Assembly: GCA_964639335.1 (NCBI GenBank) | Contig: CAZXCJ010000031.1 | Span: forward strand, 1-13,300 | Direction of reading: 5' to 3' | Origin: JAIOTH01 sp964639335 | GTDB taxonomy: Bacteria; Patescibacteriota; Patescibacteriia; UBA1558; S5-K13 | Length of the DNA stretch: 13,300 nt | Part shown: piece by piece, positions 5,728 through 11,298 of the stretch | Numbering within the stretch: the first letter of the stretch is position 1 | How the letters are laid out: each line of letters opens with the position of its first letter | The notes under the pieces: model-generated | What the model saw: only the letters and a program-made list of their open reading frames with translations | Told to the model about the DNA's origin: nothing | The model's database searches: none | Translations under genes and position numbers: made by a program

Positions 5728-7614
5728 TTATTGAACAACCTCTTCCTGGCCCTGAGATTTATTAAATTCTCTTTTAGCTTCTTCTATTTCTAAAAGCTGT
5801 TTAGGGTCAGAAGTAATTAATTGGTCCTCTGTATAAGAGGCCTCAACTTGAATAGCCACATGCTTGTCACCAGCAAAAAATATTCCCTGGCCAACCCGAC
5901 CCTGTAAAAGTAAATATTTTTCCTCATCAGTCAGCATAAAGGTCTTTTTAATTACATCAATAGCTGCTGGTGATTGTCTTAATAATAATTGCATAGCCGA
6001 GTTAGTAACAATAGCTTGTCCATAGGGCGAGTTTAAAAAATCATTAACATCTTGAGTAATAGTAGTAACCCCTAAATAATATTTTCGGCATCTTTTGACT
6101 AGAGCATAAATAAATTTAGCACTATCCTCGTGTTGCATTAACCACCAGGCCTCATCAATTACTAAAATTCTTTTTTTCATTTCAGAACGAACTAAATTCC
6201 AAATATAATTAACAATAGTATAAATGGCAATGGGCCTTAATTCATCTTCTAAGTCCCGGACGCTAAACACTATTAAATTATTTGTGGTATCTACATTAGT
6301 GGGGCTATTAAATAGTCCGGAAAAAGTACCTTCTGTATATTTTTTAACTCTTTGAGCCAAACTATCACCACCCTCCATACTAGACAAAACTTCTTCAAAA
6401 TCTTTCATTAAAGGCGGATCTATCTTCTCTAAATCTGCATTAGCTGTAATGTCTTTTTTTTCATAAGTTTCTAATAATGCCCTATCTACCAACGAATCCT
6501 CTAAATGCGACAATTTACCAACCATCAAACGAACTAAGCCCTTTAAAGTAATAATGGCACTTCTGATAATATCTGCTGCTTTAACATCTTTAGAAATGGC
6601 CATGGGTAAATCAAAAGGATTTAATTTGCTATCTGAATTTAGAGAAAGATTAATATATGTTCCCCCAACAGCATCAGACAAGTGTTCGTATTCCTTTTCC
6701 GGGTCAATAATTATAACATTAGTCCCCATCATTAAGCTTCTTAAAACTTCTAATTTAATAGCATAAGATTTCCCCGCACCAGAAGTAGCAAAAACAACTG
6801 CATTGGCATTTAGGAGAGAAAATCTATCAAATAAAATCAAAGAATTATTGTGCCTATTTATGCCATATAAAATACCATCATTGCTGGTTAATTCTGAAGA
6901 GATAAAAGGAAAAGAAGCAGATGCCGGAGAAGAATTCATATTATTTACTATATAAAGTTCATCATTGCCCATGGGCAAAGTAGAATTAAATCCATTTTTC
7001 TGAGTAAATAAAGCCCTTTTAGTAAAAATTAATTTAGAACCAAATATATTTTCAATAATTTCTACTTTTTTTTCTAAATCCTCTTCATTGTCAGCATAAA
7101 TAGTTATATATAAAGCAAAGTGAAAAAACCTTTCTACTCCCTGAGTTAGACCGTCTCTTAAAGATTCAATATCTTGTAAAGCTGTTTGGCGCTGCGGATC
7201 TCTAGGAGCGCCCTTTTCCTGGTCAGCACTTAACTGGGCCTCTAAAGAACCAACTTTATTTCTTAATTTTTTTAAAATCTTTTCTGAAGGAATTGGATAA
7301 TAATACATTGCAATATCCAAGGGTATAGAATAATTTATTACTGGAGCAAACCAGCCAATACTAAGATAACGAGGATAAGTAATAACATATAGAGTACTGA
7401 CATACTTACTACCCAATCTTAAAAAATTACTATCCACTTTAAAAGCCGAGGGGGCAATTAAATCTTTAATAGAAATTCGTCCTCTTCTATAAACTTTTTC
7501 TGCTTCCAAAAGCTTCATTTTATCTTCGTCTTTTAATTCTTCTTTTTTGATTTTTTTAGAATTCTGCGAAGATTTTTGCTGGATTGATTCTTTAATTTGT
7601 TTTTGTTTAAACAT
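5728..7614 (-). CDS. virB4: VirB4-family type IV secretion ATPase
   Basis: This 628-aa cytoplasmic ATPase powers pilus assembly or substrate transfer. The N-terminal part (about 40-250) is the CagE/TrbE/VirB4-type domain with a coiled-coil stretch (about 110-160). The ATPase domain has a Walker A ATSGAGKS (276-283), IIIDPEKEYE (301-310), LNPFDLP (331-337), Walker B ILVIDEAW (483-490, D487 and E488), and the downstream TTITQDVNDF and LLLRQSP motifs (517-526, 543-549). All key nucleotide-binding residues are present. It lacks an additional N-terminal domain found in 800-aa relatives; the upstream 223-aa gene may supply it. It follows that gene after 176 bp of repeats and precedes the VirB8-like gene by 22 bp. 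The start ATG at 7614 has no Shine-Dalgarno sequence. Family assignment is very secure. Confidence 0.95.
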   Translation of the reverse strand: MFKQKQIKESIQQKSSQNSKKIKKEELKDEDKMKLLEAEKVYRRGRISIKDLIAPSAFKVDSNFLRLGSKYVSTLYVITYPRYLSIGWFAPVINYSIPLDIAMYYYPIPSEKILKKLRNKVGSLEAQLSADQEKGAPRDPQRQTALQDIESLRDGLTQGVERFFHFALYITIYADNEEDLEKKVEIIENIFGSKLIFTKRALFTQKNGFNSTLPMGNDELYIVNNMNSSPASASFPFISSELTSNDGILYGINRHNNSLILFDRFSLLNANAVVFATSGAGKSYAIKLEVLRSLMMGTNVIIIDPEKEYEHLSDAVGGTYINLSLNSDSKLNPFDLPMAISKDVKAADIIRSAIITLKGLVRLMVGKLSHLEDSLVDRALLETYEKKDITANADLEKIDPPLMKDFEEVLSSMEGGDSLAQRVKKYTEGTFSGLFNSPTNVDTTNNLIVFSVRDLEDELRPIAIYTIVNYIWNLVRSEMKKRILVIDEAWWLMQHEDSAKFIYALVKRCRKYYLGVTTITQDVNDFLNSPYGQAIVTNSAMQLLLRQSPAAIDVIKKTFMLTDEEKYLLLQGRVGQGIFFAGDKHVAIQVEASYTEDQLITSDPKQLLEIEEAKREFNKSQGQEEVVQ

Positions 7615-7634
7615 ATTTGTATTAAATTCTAATT

Positions 7635-7737
7635 AGAAATTAGTTTCTCGAAAATAGAAATTCGTAATTGAAATTTGATATTAGAAATTCATTAACTAAT
7701 TTCGAATTTCAATTTTCTATTACTATTATCAAATTTC
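7635..7737. repeat. AT-rich nested inverted repeat of GAAATT units
   Basis: The first half carries GAAATT units in the plus direction (7636, 7657, 7670, 7684). The second half carries them inverted as AATTTC (7698, 7705, 7732). The longest perfect stem is 7670-7680 with 7727-7737 (11 bp), enclosing a 7-bp stem 7684-7690 with 7704-7710. It fills most of the gap between the TraC-like gene and virB4. No promoter-like sequence stands out in it. Confidence 0.5.
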
Positions 7738-7740
7738 TAC

Positions 7741-7773
7741 TTCACCCTGAACCGATAACTGGTTCAGGGTAAA
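7741..7773. repeat. Perfect 10-bp hairpin upstream of virB4
   Basis: ACCCTGAACC (7744-7753) pairs perfectly with GGTTCAGGGT (7761-7770) around a 7-base loop, and the stem extends outward by a T-G and two A-T pairs. On the minus strand its ends read TTTACCCTG and GGGTGAA, the same ends as the plus-strand hairpin at 10241-10287, while the inner stem differs. It would lie in the mRNA between the TraC-like gene and virB4, where it could affect translation or RNA stability. No T-run follows on the transcribed strand. Confidence 0.7.
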
Positions 7774-7790
7774 CGATTTTCAAATCTATA

Positions 7791-8462
7791 TTATTCATCA
7801 ATTTTAATTTTTTCTACATCTTTTATTTTTTCTCTTTTGGAAATTTCTGGATTATAAGAATTATAATAAAGTTCTATTAAACTAGCGGTGTCTAAAACTG
7901 TTGATTTTAAACTCATCCCCTCCAAACCACCCTGGATATGGCCGACTCTTCTAAATAACTGATCTTTATACTCATCGTATTCTTTCTTTTTTAATTTCAA
8001 AGTTTGGGTTGGTGAAAAAAAGTTTGTTAGCCTATCAAAAAATCCCTTTTTCTTATCGCTTAAAGCAGAATAAGGAACAATAACATAAAATTTCTTAGTC
8101 ATAATTGACTGGAGCTCCAAAAGCTCTTTTACAAACTGAGTATAATCCAATGTTTGCATTCTCAAAAGTTCATTGGTCTGTTGTTTGGATAAATTTTCTA
8201 ATTTTTGTAAATAATCATCAATATCTAAATTTCTAGATTGAATTACTATCTGTAAAGGATAATCAATGGAATTTAAGAATGAATAAAAACTAGAGATTAT
8301 TCCTTCTTGTTCATCTTGATTTTTTAAAGCAAAATTAATTGAAGATACCATTAAAACAGACCGCACTGTTCCATTTTTTAAAATAACCATATTATCCTTA
8401 ATATCCGCAATCTCTAAAAAAGATTGGGTTGAAGATTTTGTATTGGTCTTTTTATTATTCAT
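7791..8462 (-). CDS. TraC/VirB4 N-terminal-domain-like protein
   Basis: This 223-aa soluble protein has no membrane helix and no Walker motif. The region from about residue 14 to 75 (FLEIADIKDNMVILKNG, then RSVLMVSSINFAL and IDYPLQIVIQSRNLDI) resembles the start of TraC/VirB4-type ATPases, which is a strand-rich domain. A helical segment (about 80-120) and FYVIVPYSAL (about 127-136) follow, again as in TraC-type N-terminal regions. With the 628-aa VirB4 encoded next, the two together have about the length of a full 850-aa relative. I infer that it partners VirB4 at the membrane. Its start codon lies at the edge of a repeat shared with the prgI start (8460 and 9027). Confidence 0.6.
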   Translation of the reverse strand: MNNKKTNTKSSTQSFLEIADIKDNMVILKNGTVRSVLMVSSINFALKNQDEQEGIISSFYSFLNSIDYPLQIVIQSRNLDIDDYLQKLENLSKQQTNELLRMQTLDYTQFVKELLELQSIMTKKFYVIVPYSALSDKKKGFFDRLTNFFSPTQTLKLKKKEYDEYKDQLFRRVGHIQGGLEGMSLKSTVLDTASLIELYYNSYNPEISKREKIKDVEKIKIDE

Positions 8463-8488
8463 CCCGTTAGATAATTATTTGTTTTAAA
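8460..8488. repeat. Direct repeat at a start codon, copy A (CATCCCGTTAGATA)
   Basis: CATCCCGTTAGATA here includes the start codon of the TraC-like gene (CAT = ATG on the minus strand). It is repeated at 9027-9040, at the start codon of the PrgI gene. The similarity continues as TTATTTGTT and TTTAAAT with small gaps. Both genes therefore share the leader ending ATCTAACGGG directly before ATG. Related units lie at 9075-9087 and, inverted, 9115-9126. Confidence 0.7.
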
Positions 8489-8513
8489 TATTTCTATTAA
8501 ATTTTTTATAATG

Positions 8514-8544
8514 TATTCCCATTAATTTATAAAAAAATTGGAGG
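8514..8544. repeat. Degenerate second copy of the palindrome at 202-238
   Basis: TATTCCCATTAATTT (8514-8528) matches 202-217 with one C missing, and the right arm AAAAATTGG (8533-8541) matches 223-231. The outer GGGG arm is replaced by AGGCGG, so the stem is weaker here. It lies just downstream of the PrgI stop codon, as the first copy lies just downstream of pilin 1. Confidence 0.5.
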
Positions 8545-8552
8545 CGGCGCAT

Positions 8553-9029
8553 TTATAAATTAGGTGAAAAATTAATATCTTTTTCTTTTAACTCTGCTAA
8601 ACCACTTTCTCCCGTATAAACACCCCCAGTATCAACAATTAAAGAAAGCTCTGTTAGACGAGAAACTGGCAATCTTTTAGGATAAAATTTATACTCCTCT
8701 TTTTTAGATTTTACTGGCTTTATTTCTGTTTTTTTACTAACATTTTCTTCTTTTTTCCAAATAGATATTTTTTTAGTTTTAAAAACAAAATCTAAAAAAT
8801 CCAATAAAAAAAAGTGAAAATTTTTACCATTTACTTTTACAAACGCCATTACAATGGTCAATCCGGCAATTATAAACAATTCAAATAAAAATAAAGAAAA
8901 ATCAGAAAGTTTATACGACATAAATATTAAAAGCCCTCCGATTGTACAAATTATAAATTGTCTAACCGTGACTGGACCAAATATTTTGTCCTCTACTTCT
9001 ATAAATTGTGGGACTAAAAATCTATTCAT
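8553..9029 (-). CDS. PrgI-family (VirB3-like) membrane protein
   Basis: This 158-aa protein begins with the typical PrgI signature (VPQFIEVEDKIFGPVTVRQ, residues 6-24). Two adjacent membrane helices (about 25-40 and 46-64) and a basic stretch (VNGKNFHFFLLDFLDFVF) follow. The C-terminal 70 residues are charged and cytoplasmic. PrgI proteins take the place of VirB3 in Gram-positive-type conjugative systems and are normally encoded directly before the VirB4 genes, as here. The start is secure because the conserved signature begins six residues after it. The tail from about residue 85 is lysine-rich and variable, ending in a possible ordered segment (RLTELSLIVDTGGVYTG). Confidence 0.85.
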   Translation of the reverse strand: MNRFLVPQFIEVEDKIFGPVTVRQFIICTIGGLLIFMSYKLSDFSLFLFELFIIAGLTIVMAFVKVNGKNFHFFLLDFLDFVFKTKKISIWKKEENVSKKTEIKPVKSKKEEYKFYPKRLPVSRLTELSLIVDTGGVYTGESGLAELKEKDINFSPNL

Positions 9030-9053
9030 CCCGTTAGATATTATTTGTTATTT
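9027..9053. repeat. Direct repeat at a start codon, copy B (CATCCCGTTAGATA)
   Basis: This copy overlaps the PrgI start codon. It is identical to copy A (8460) over 14 bases and remains similar for about 14 more, with one deletion near its start and a three-base insertion further on. The position at the same point of two consecutive but unrelated genes is notable. Confidence 0.7.
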
Positions 9054-9074
9054 TAAATTGAAATTTTTCATTAT

Positions 9075-9126
9075 ATCCCTGTTAGATTTTATTCTTCAAT
9101 ATTTATATTAAATTATCTAACGGGAT
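9075..9126. repeat. Inverted repeat of the ATCCCGTTAGAT unit
   Basis: ATCCCTGTTAGAT (9075-9087) pairs with ATCTAACGGGAT (9115-9126), leaving one bulged T and a 27-base AT-rich loop. It occupies the gap between the 364-aa protein gene and prgI, so it would form a stem-loop in the operon mRNA. The units are the same as those at the two start codons (8460, 9027). Confidence 0.65.
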
Positions 9127-9131
9127 TCATA

Positions 9132-10226
9132 TTAAAATCTTAGCTTTTTATTTAAATCTGTAATAGCACTAAATTCTTCTTTACTTAAAACCTTGTCTTT
9201 GGCTAGAGTTCTTTTTTCAACAATTTTATCAATAGAAATATCATTTTCCATGCTTTCTCTGCCCATAGATAAATAAATTTGATAAATCTCACTTTGACGC
9301 CAATTATTAATTGCTGCAGCTTTTTTCAAATAGGAATCTTTTTCCAGGGCATCTATCTTATCAATAATTTTTTGAATAGCTTCTAAAGGATTTCTAGAAA
9401 TCTTTCTAAAAGTATTTAAAGTAATTTCCGACAATTCTTCTACCGGGCCAATCACCTTGCCCTTTTTTCTGACATCTAAAATTTTAGGTTTATTATTAAT
9501 TTTATTATTAACAGTATAATACCTTTGCATTGTTGGAATATAAGAATCTCTTTTTTCTATTTTAATAGCTTGACGGGGATCTTTATTAGCTAAATTTTCA
9601 ACTTGACCAATATTTTTACTTATTTCTTTTTTTTCCTTTATATCATTAATAATTACTCCCCCAACTTGATCGATTTTTTCTTGAATATTTGTCAATAAAT
9701 CAATTAATTTCCGAGATAGGTCTGGACTTAAATTTAATCCCGAATTATCTATAGAATTCTGAAAAAAACTCAAAACATCAATTTTTGTCCTAGTATGTTT
9801 TAAAAAGGATAGTATTATATTTTTAAATCTGCTTTCTAATTGCGGAGCTAGATTTAAATTATAATTATTAGAAATCTTTTCTACTATTTTGCTTAAACTA
9901 TACTTTTTAGCATCCTCTATTTCTATTTTTTTTATTTTTTTCCTTTCTTGCTCAATATCATTCTCATCTCCTAAATCAAAATAAAAAGCTGACTTTTTGT
10001 TCCAAACCATGGGAGGAGGTGGCTCTAGTTGTAATTCTTCTTTACCAGTATCTAATAAAGTTCTAATTTGAGATTTTGTCTTTTCTTCTTGGGATAATTT
10101 TTTTAATTCTAAATCTGACAAATTTCCATGAGAAAATACCTTAAAATTATTATTTTTTTTTATGATAATATCATCGTTGATATCCGAAAAATTACCAAGA
10201 TTTTGCTTATTCTTTTTGTCTAGCAT
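9132..10226 (-). CDS. Soluble protein of unknown function, first gene of the pilus cluster
   Basis: This 364-aa charged, cytoplasmic protein has no signal peptide or membrane helix. The N-terminal half is low-complexity and lysine-rich with a proline run (PPPP near residue 75) and helical segments. The C-terminal part (about 258-364) looks like the ordered domain: it starts KVIGPVEELSEITLNTFRKI, continues with helices around AINNWRQSEIYQIYLSMG, and ends FSAITDLNKKLRF. I have a general impression of this C-terminal pattern in Patescibacteria genomes near PrgI/VirB4 genes but cannot name a family. Being first in the cluster and cytoplasmic, it may regulate or couple to the VirB4 machine. The start ATG at 10226 has no Shine-Dalgarno sequence. 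Confidence 0.7.
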   Translation of the reverse strand: MLDKKNKQNLGNFSDINDDIIIKKNNNFKVFSHGNLSDLELKKLSQEEKTKSQIRTLLDTGKEELQLEPPPPMVWNKKSAFYFDLGDENDIEQERKKIKKIEIEDAKKYSLSKIVEKISNNYNLNLAPQLESRFKNIILSFLKHTRTKIDVLSFFQNSIDNSGLNLSPDLSRKLIDLLTNIQEKIDQVGGVIINDIKEKKEISKNIGQVENLANKDPRQAIKIEKRDSYIPTMQRYYTVNNKINNKPKILDVRKKGKVIGPVEELSEITLNTFRKISRNPLEAIQKIIDKIDALEKDSYLKKAAAINNWRQSEIYQIYLSMGRESMENDISIDKIVEKRTLAKDKVLSKEEFSAITDLNKKLRF

Positions 10227-10240
10227 GGATTAGTTGAAAG

Positions 10241-10287
10241 TTTACCCTGTGAAATAGTATCGCTTCGCGATAATTTCACGGGGTGAA
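10241..10287. repeat. Hairpin with bulged AG, copy 2, in the cluster leader
   Basis: Bases 10241-10255 pair with 10273-10287 (15 bp, with two G-T pairs). An AG at 10256-10257 is bulged, and TATCGC (10258-10263) pairs with GCGATA (10267-10272) around the loop TTC. It has the same plan as 12-52. Against that copy, three pairs change on both sides (T-A to G-C, A-T to C-G, T-A to C-G) and one becomes G-T. It ends 14 bases before the start codon at 10226, so on the minus strand it would form in the 5' leader of the pilus cluster. Confidence 0.8.
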
Positions 10288-10296
10288 AAGTTTAAA

Positions 10297-10360
10297 GTTA
10301 AAAACAGGCATAAAATAAACAAATTAACTTTATACTTTATAAACTTTATATGTTTTTAAC
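10297..10360. repeat. Leader inverted repeat enclosing ATAAAGT repeats
   Basis: GTTAAAAACA (10297-10306) and TGTTTTTAAC (10351-10360) are perfect 10-bp inverted copies. On the minus strand the second begins within a base or two of the transcription start predicted from the promoter at 10368-10376, so the 5' end of the mRNA could fold back. Between them, three copies of ATAAAGT lie in tandem on the minus strand (about 10325-10350). Confidence 0.45.
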
Positions 10361-10367
10361 TAATTAA

Positions 10368-10376
10368 ATTATAACA
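10368..10376 (-). promoter_or_regulatory. Extended -10 promoter for the pilus cluster
   Basis: The minus strand reads TGTTATAAT, a perfect extended -10 element (TGnTATAAT). The -35 region at the usual spacing is weak (TTAATT), which is acceptable for extended -10 promoters. Transcription would start near 10361 and give a leader of about 135 bases that includes the stems at 10297-10360 and 10241-10287. Confidence 0.55.
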
Positions 10377-10396
10377 TATTTTTGGGTTTAAATTAA

Positions 10397-10434
10397 TCCC
10401 TCACCCAGCCCTTCGCGAAGGGCTGGGTGAGGGG
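10397..10434. repeat. GC-rich perfect palindrome
   Basis: An 18-bp perfect stem without a loop (centre 10415/10416, CTTCG|CGAAG), plus one G-T pair, is built from CCCTCACCCAGCCCTTCG and its complement. It stands out in AT-rich DNA between the methyltransferase and the pilus promoter. Neither strand has a T-run after it, so it does not look like a standard terminator, although it may insulate the two units. Confidence 0.75.
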
Positions 10435-10504
10435 ATAAAAAAACATCTAGATTCCTCTTGATGTCATGAAAATGAAAAATTAGAATTGTATTAAAAATAA
10501 TTCG

Positions 10505-10608
10505 TACAGACACAACCCGCCTGCCCGTCCTCCGCAGAAGCTCTGCTTCGGAGGATGGACGCGTAGCCGGAGCTACGCTTCGGCGAAGGCAGGAATTTTG
10601 CGTCTCTA
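10505..10608. repeat. GC-rich multi-hairpin element with imperfect terminal inverted repeats
   Basis: The ends TACAGACACAA (10505-10515) and TTGCGTCTCTA (10598-10608) are inverted copies with two mismatches. Inside, CCTGCC (10520-10525) pairs with GGCAGG (10588-10593) and encloses three hairpins: TCCTCC with GGAGGA (10528-10555), GCGTAGC with GCTACGC (10561-10578, 4-base loop) and CTTC with GAAG (10578-10588). The stop codon TAG of the methyltransferase (10606-10608) lies in the right end. No open reading frame is carried, so it resembles a small non-autonomous palindromic element. Bases 10436-10504 to its left are AT-rich and hold nothing that I can identify. Confidence 0.7.
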
Positions 10609-11265
10609 CATTTTTCTGGAAACACTAACTAAATCATTCCCGCTTTCTGACAATTCCAATTTTTCTATTTTAAAATCTGTTTGCAACAACAGTTTTTTTA
10701 ATTCTGGAGCTTTAAAGCTGTGATAAAACCTTTTAGCTAAAATTTGGCCATCATTATTTTTATAAGGAACCATAAAATTCCCTTGACCTTTAAAAATATT
10801 ACGATACTTTAAATATTTTTTTTGCCATAAATTCCAATTAGTCATTAATAAATATCCACCTGGTTTTAACCAAGAATAAATATTTTTTAAAAATTCTTTT
10901 CTTTGTTTTAAATTTTTAAGATGATGAAAGGTGGCAATACATAAAATAACATCAAAACTATTTCGTTGAAAATCTAAATTTAAAATATCTCCAACTATAA
11001 ATTCAGCTCTTTTGATTTTACCTCTCTGCTCTTTTTTGGCATAATTAAGTTGTTTCTCGGAAATATCTACAAAAACACAATCTAATTCAAAATTTTTTAA
11101 AATTCTAATCATTCGGCCCGAACCACAGCCCAAATCTAAAACAGATTGACTATCTTGAAAATATTTACTAAACTCTAATAATTCGACCTGTAAATATTTT
11201 TTTCTAGTCAAGCTAAAATGATCAGCTACTGCATCATAAGCCTGTTTAATGTCTTTGTTATTCAT
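10606..11265 (-). CDS. Trm9/ALKBH8-like SAM-dependent methyltransferase
   Basis: This 219-aa class I methyltransferase has motif I VLDLGCGSGRM (42-52), the acidic ribose-binding residue D68, FIVGDILNLDF (89-99), ATFHHL (111-116) and LKPGG (133-137). The N-terminal AYDAVADHFSLTRKKY and the late segment MVPYKNNDG...RFYHSFKAPELKKLL (165-193) resemble the tRNA-specific Trm9/ALKBH8 branch, which has VPW and RYYHxFxxGEL at these places. That family methylates 5-carboxymethyluridine at tRNA position 34. The divergent neighbour, 33 bp away, encodes Elp3, which makes that intermediate, so the context supports the assignment. The eukaryotic partner Trm112 is not seen here. The stop codon lies in the end of a palindromic element. 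The methyltransferase call is secure; the tRNA substrate is inferred. Confidence 0.75.
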   Translation of the reverse strand: MNNKDIKQAYDAVADHFSLTRKKYLQVELLEFSKYFQDSQSVLDLGCGSGRMIRILKNFELDCVFVDISEKQLNYAKKEQRGKIKRAEFIVGDILNLDFQRNSFDVILCIATFHHLKNLKQRKEFLKNIYSWLKPGGYLLMTNWNLWQKKYLKYRNIFKGQGNFMVPYKNNDGQILAKRFYHSFKAPELKKLLLQTDFKIEKLELSESGNDLVSVSRKM

Positions 11266-11298
11266 AATACACTATACTTAATACTTTATACATTATAC

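Noticed and set aside
7188..7212. GGCGCT...AGCGCC inverted repeat inside virB4 as another captured repeat
   Set aside because: It encodes the KGAPRDP-type segment that I expect at this position in VirB4 relatives, and it shares no sequence with the other GC-rich elements.
10397..10434. Rho-independent terminator
   Set aside because: The stem is strong but neither strand has a T-run directly after it.
10520..10593. tRNA-like cloverleaf of about 74 bases
   Set aside because: There is no TTCGA-type T-loop, no consistent D-loop or anticodon stem geometry, and the arms match repeat fragments elsewhere. I keep it as a palindromic element.
11218..11298. 27-residue N-terminal extension of Elp3 from an upstream ATG
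   Set aside because: It overlaps the first codons of the divergent methyltransferase on the other strand, encodes hydrophobic residues atypical for Elp3, and the ATG at 11299 fits the family start.
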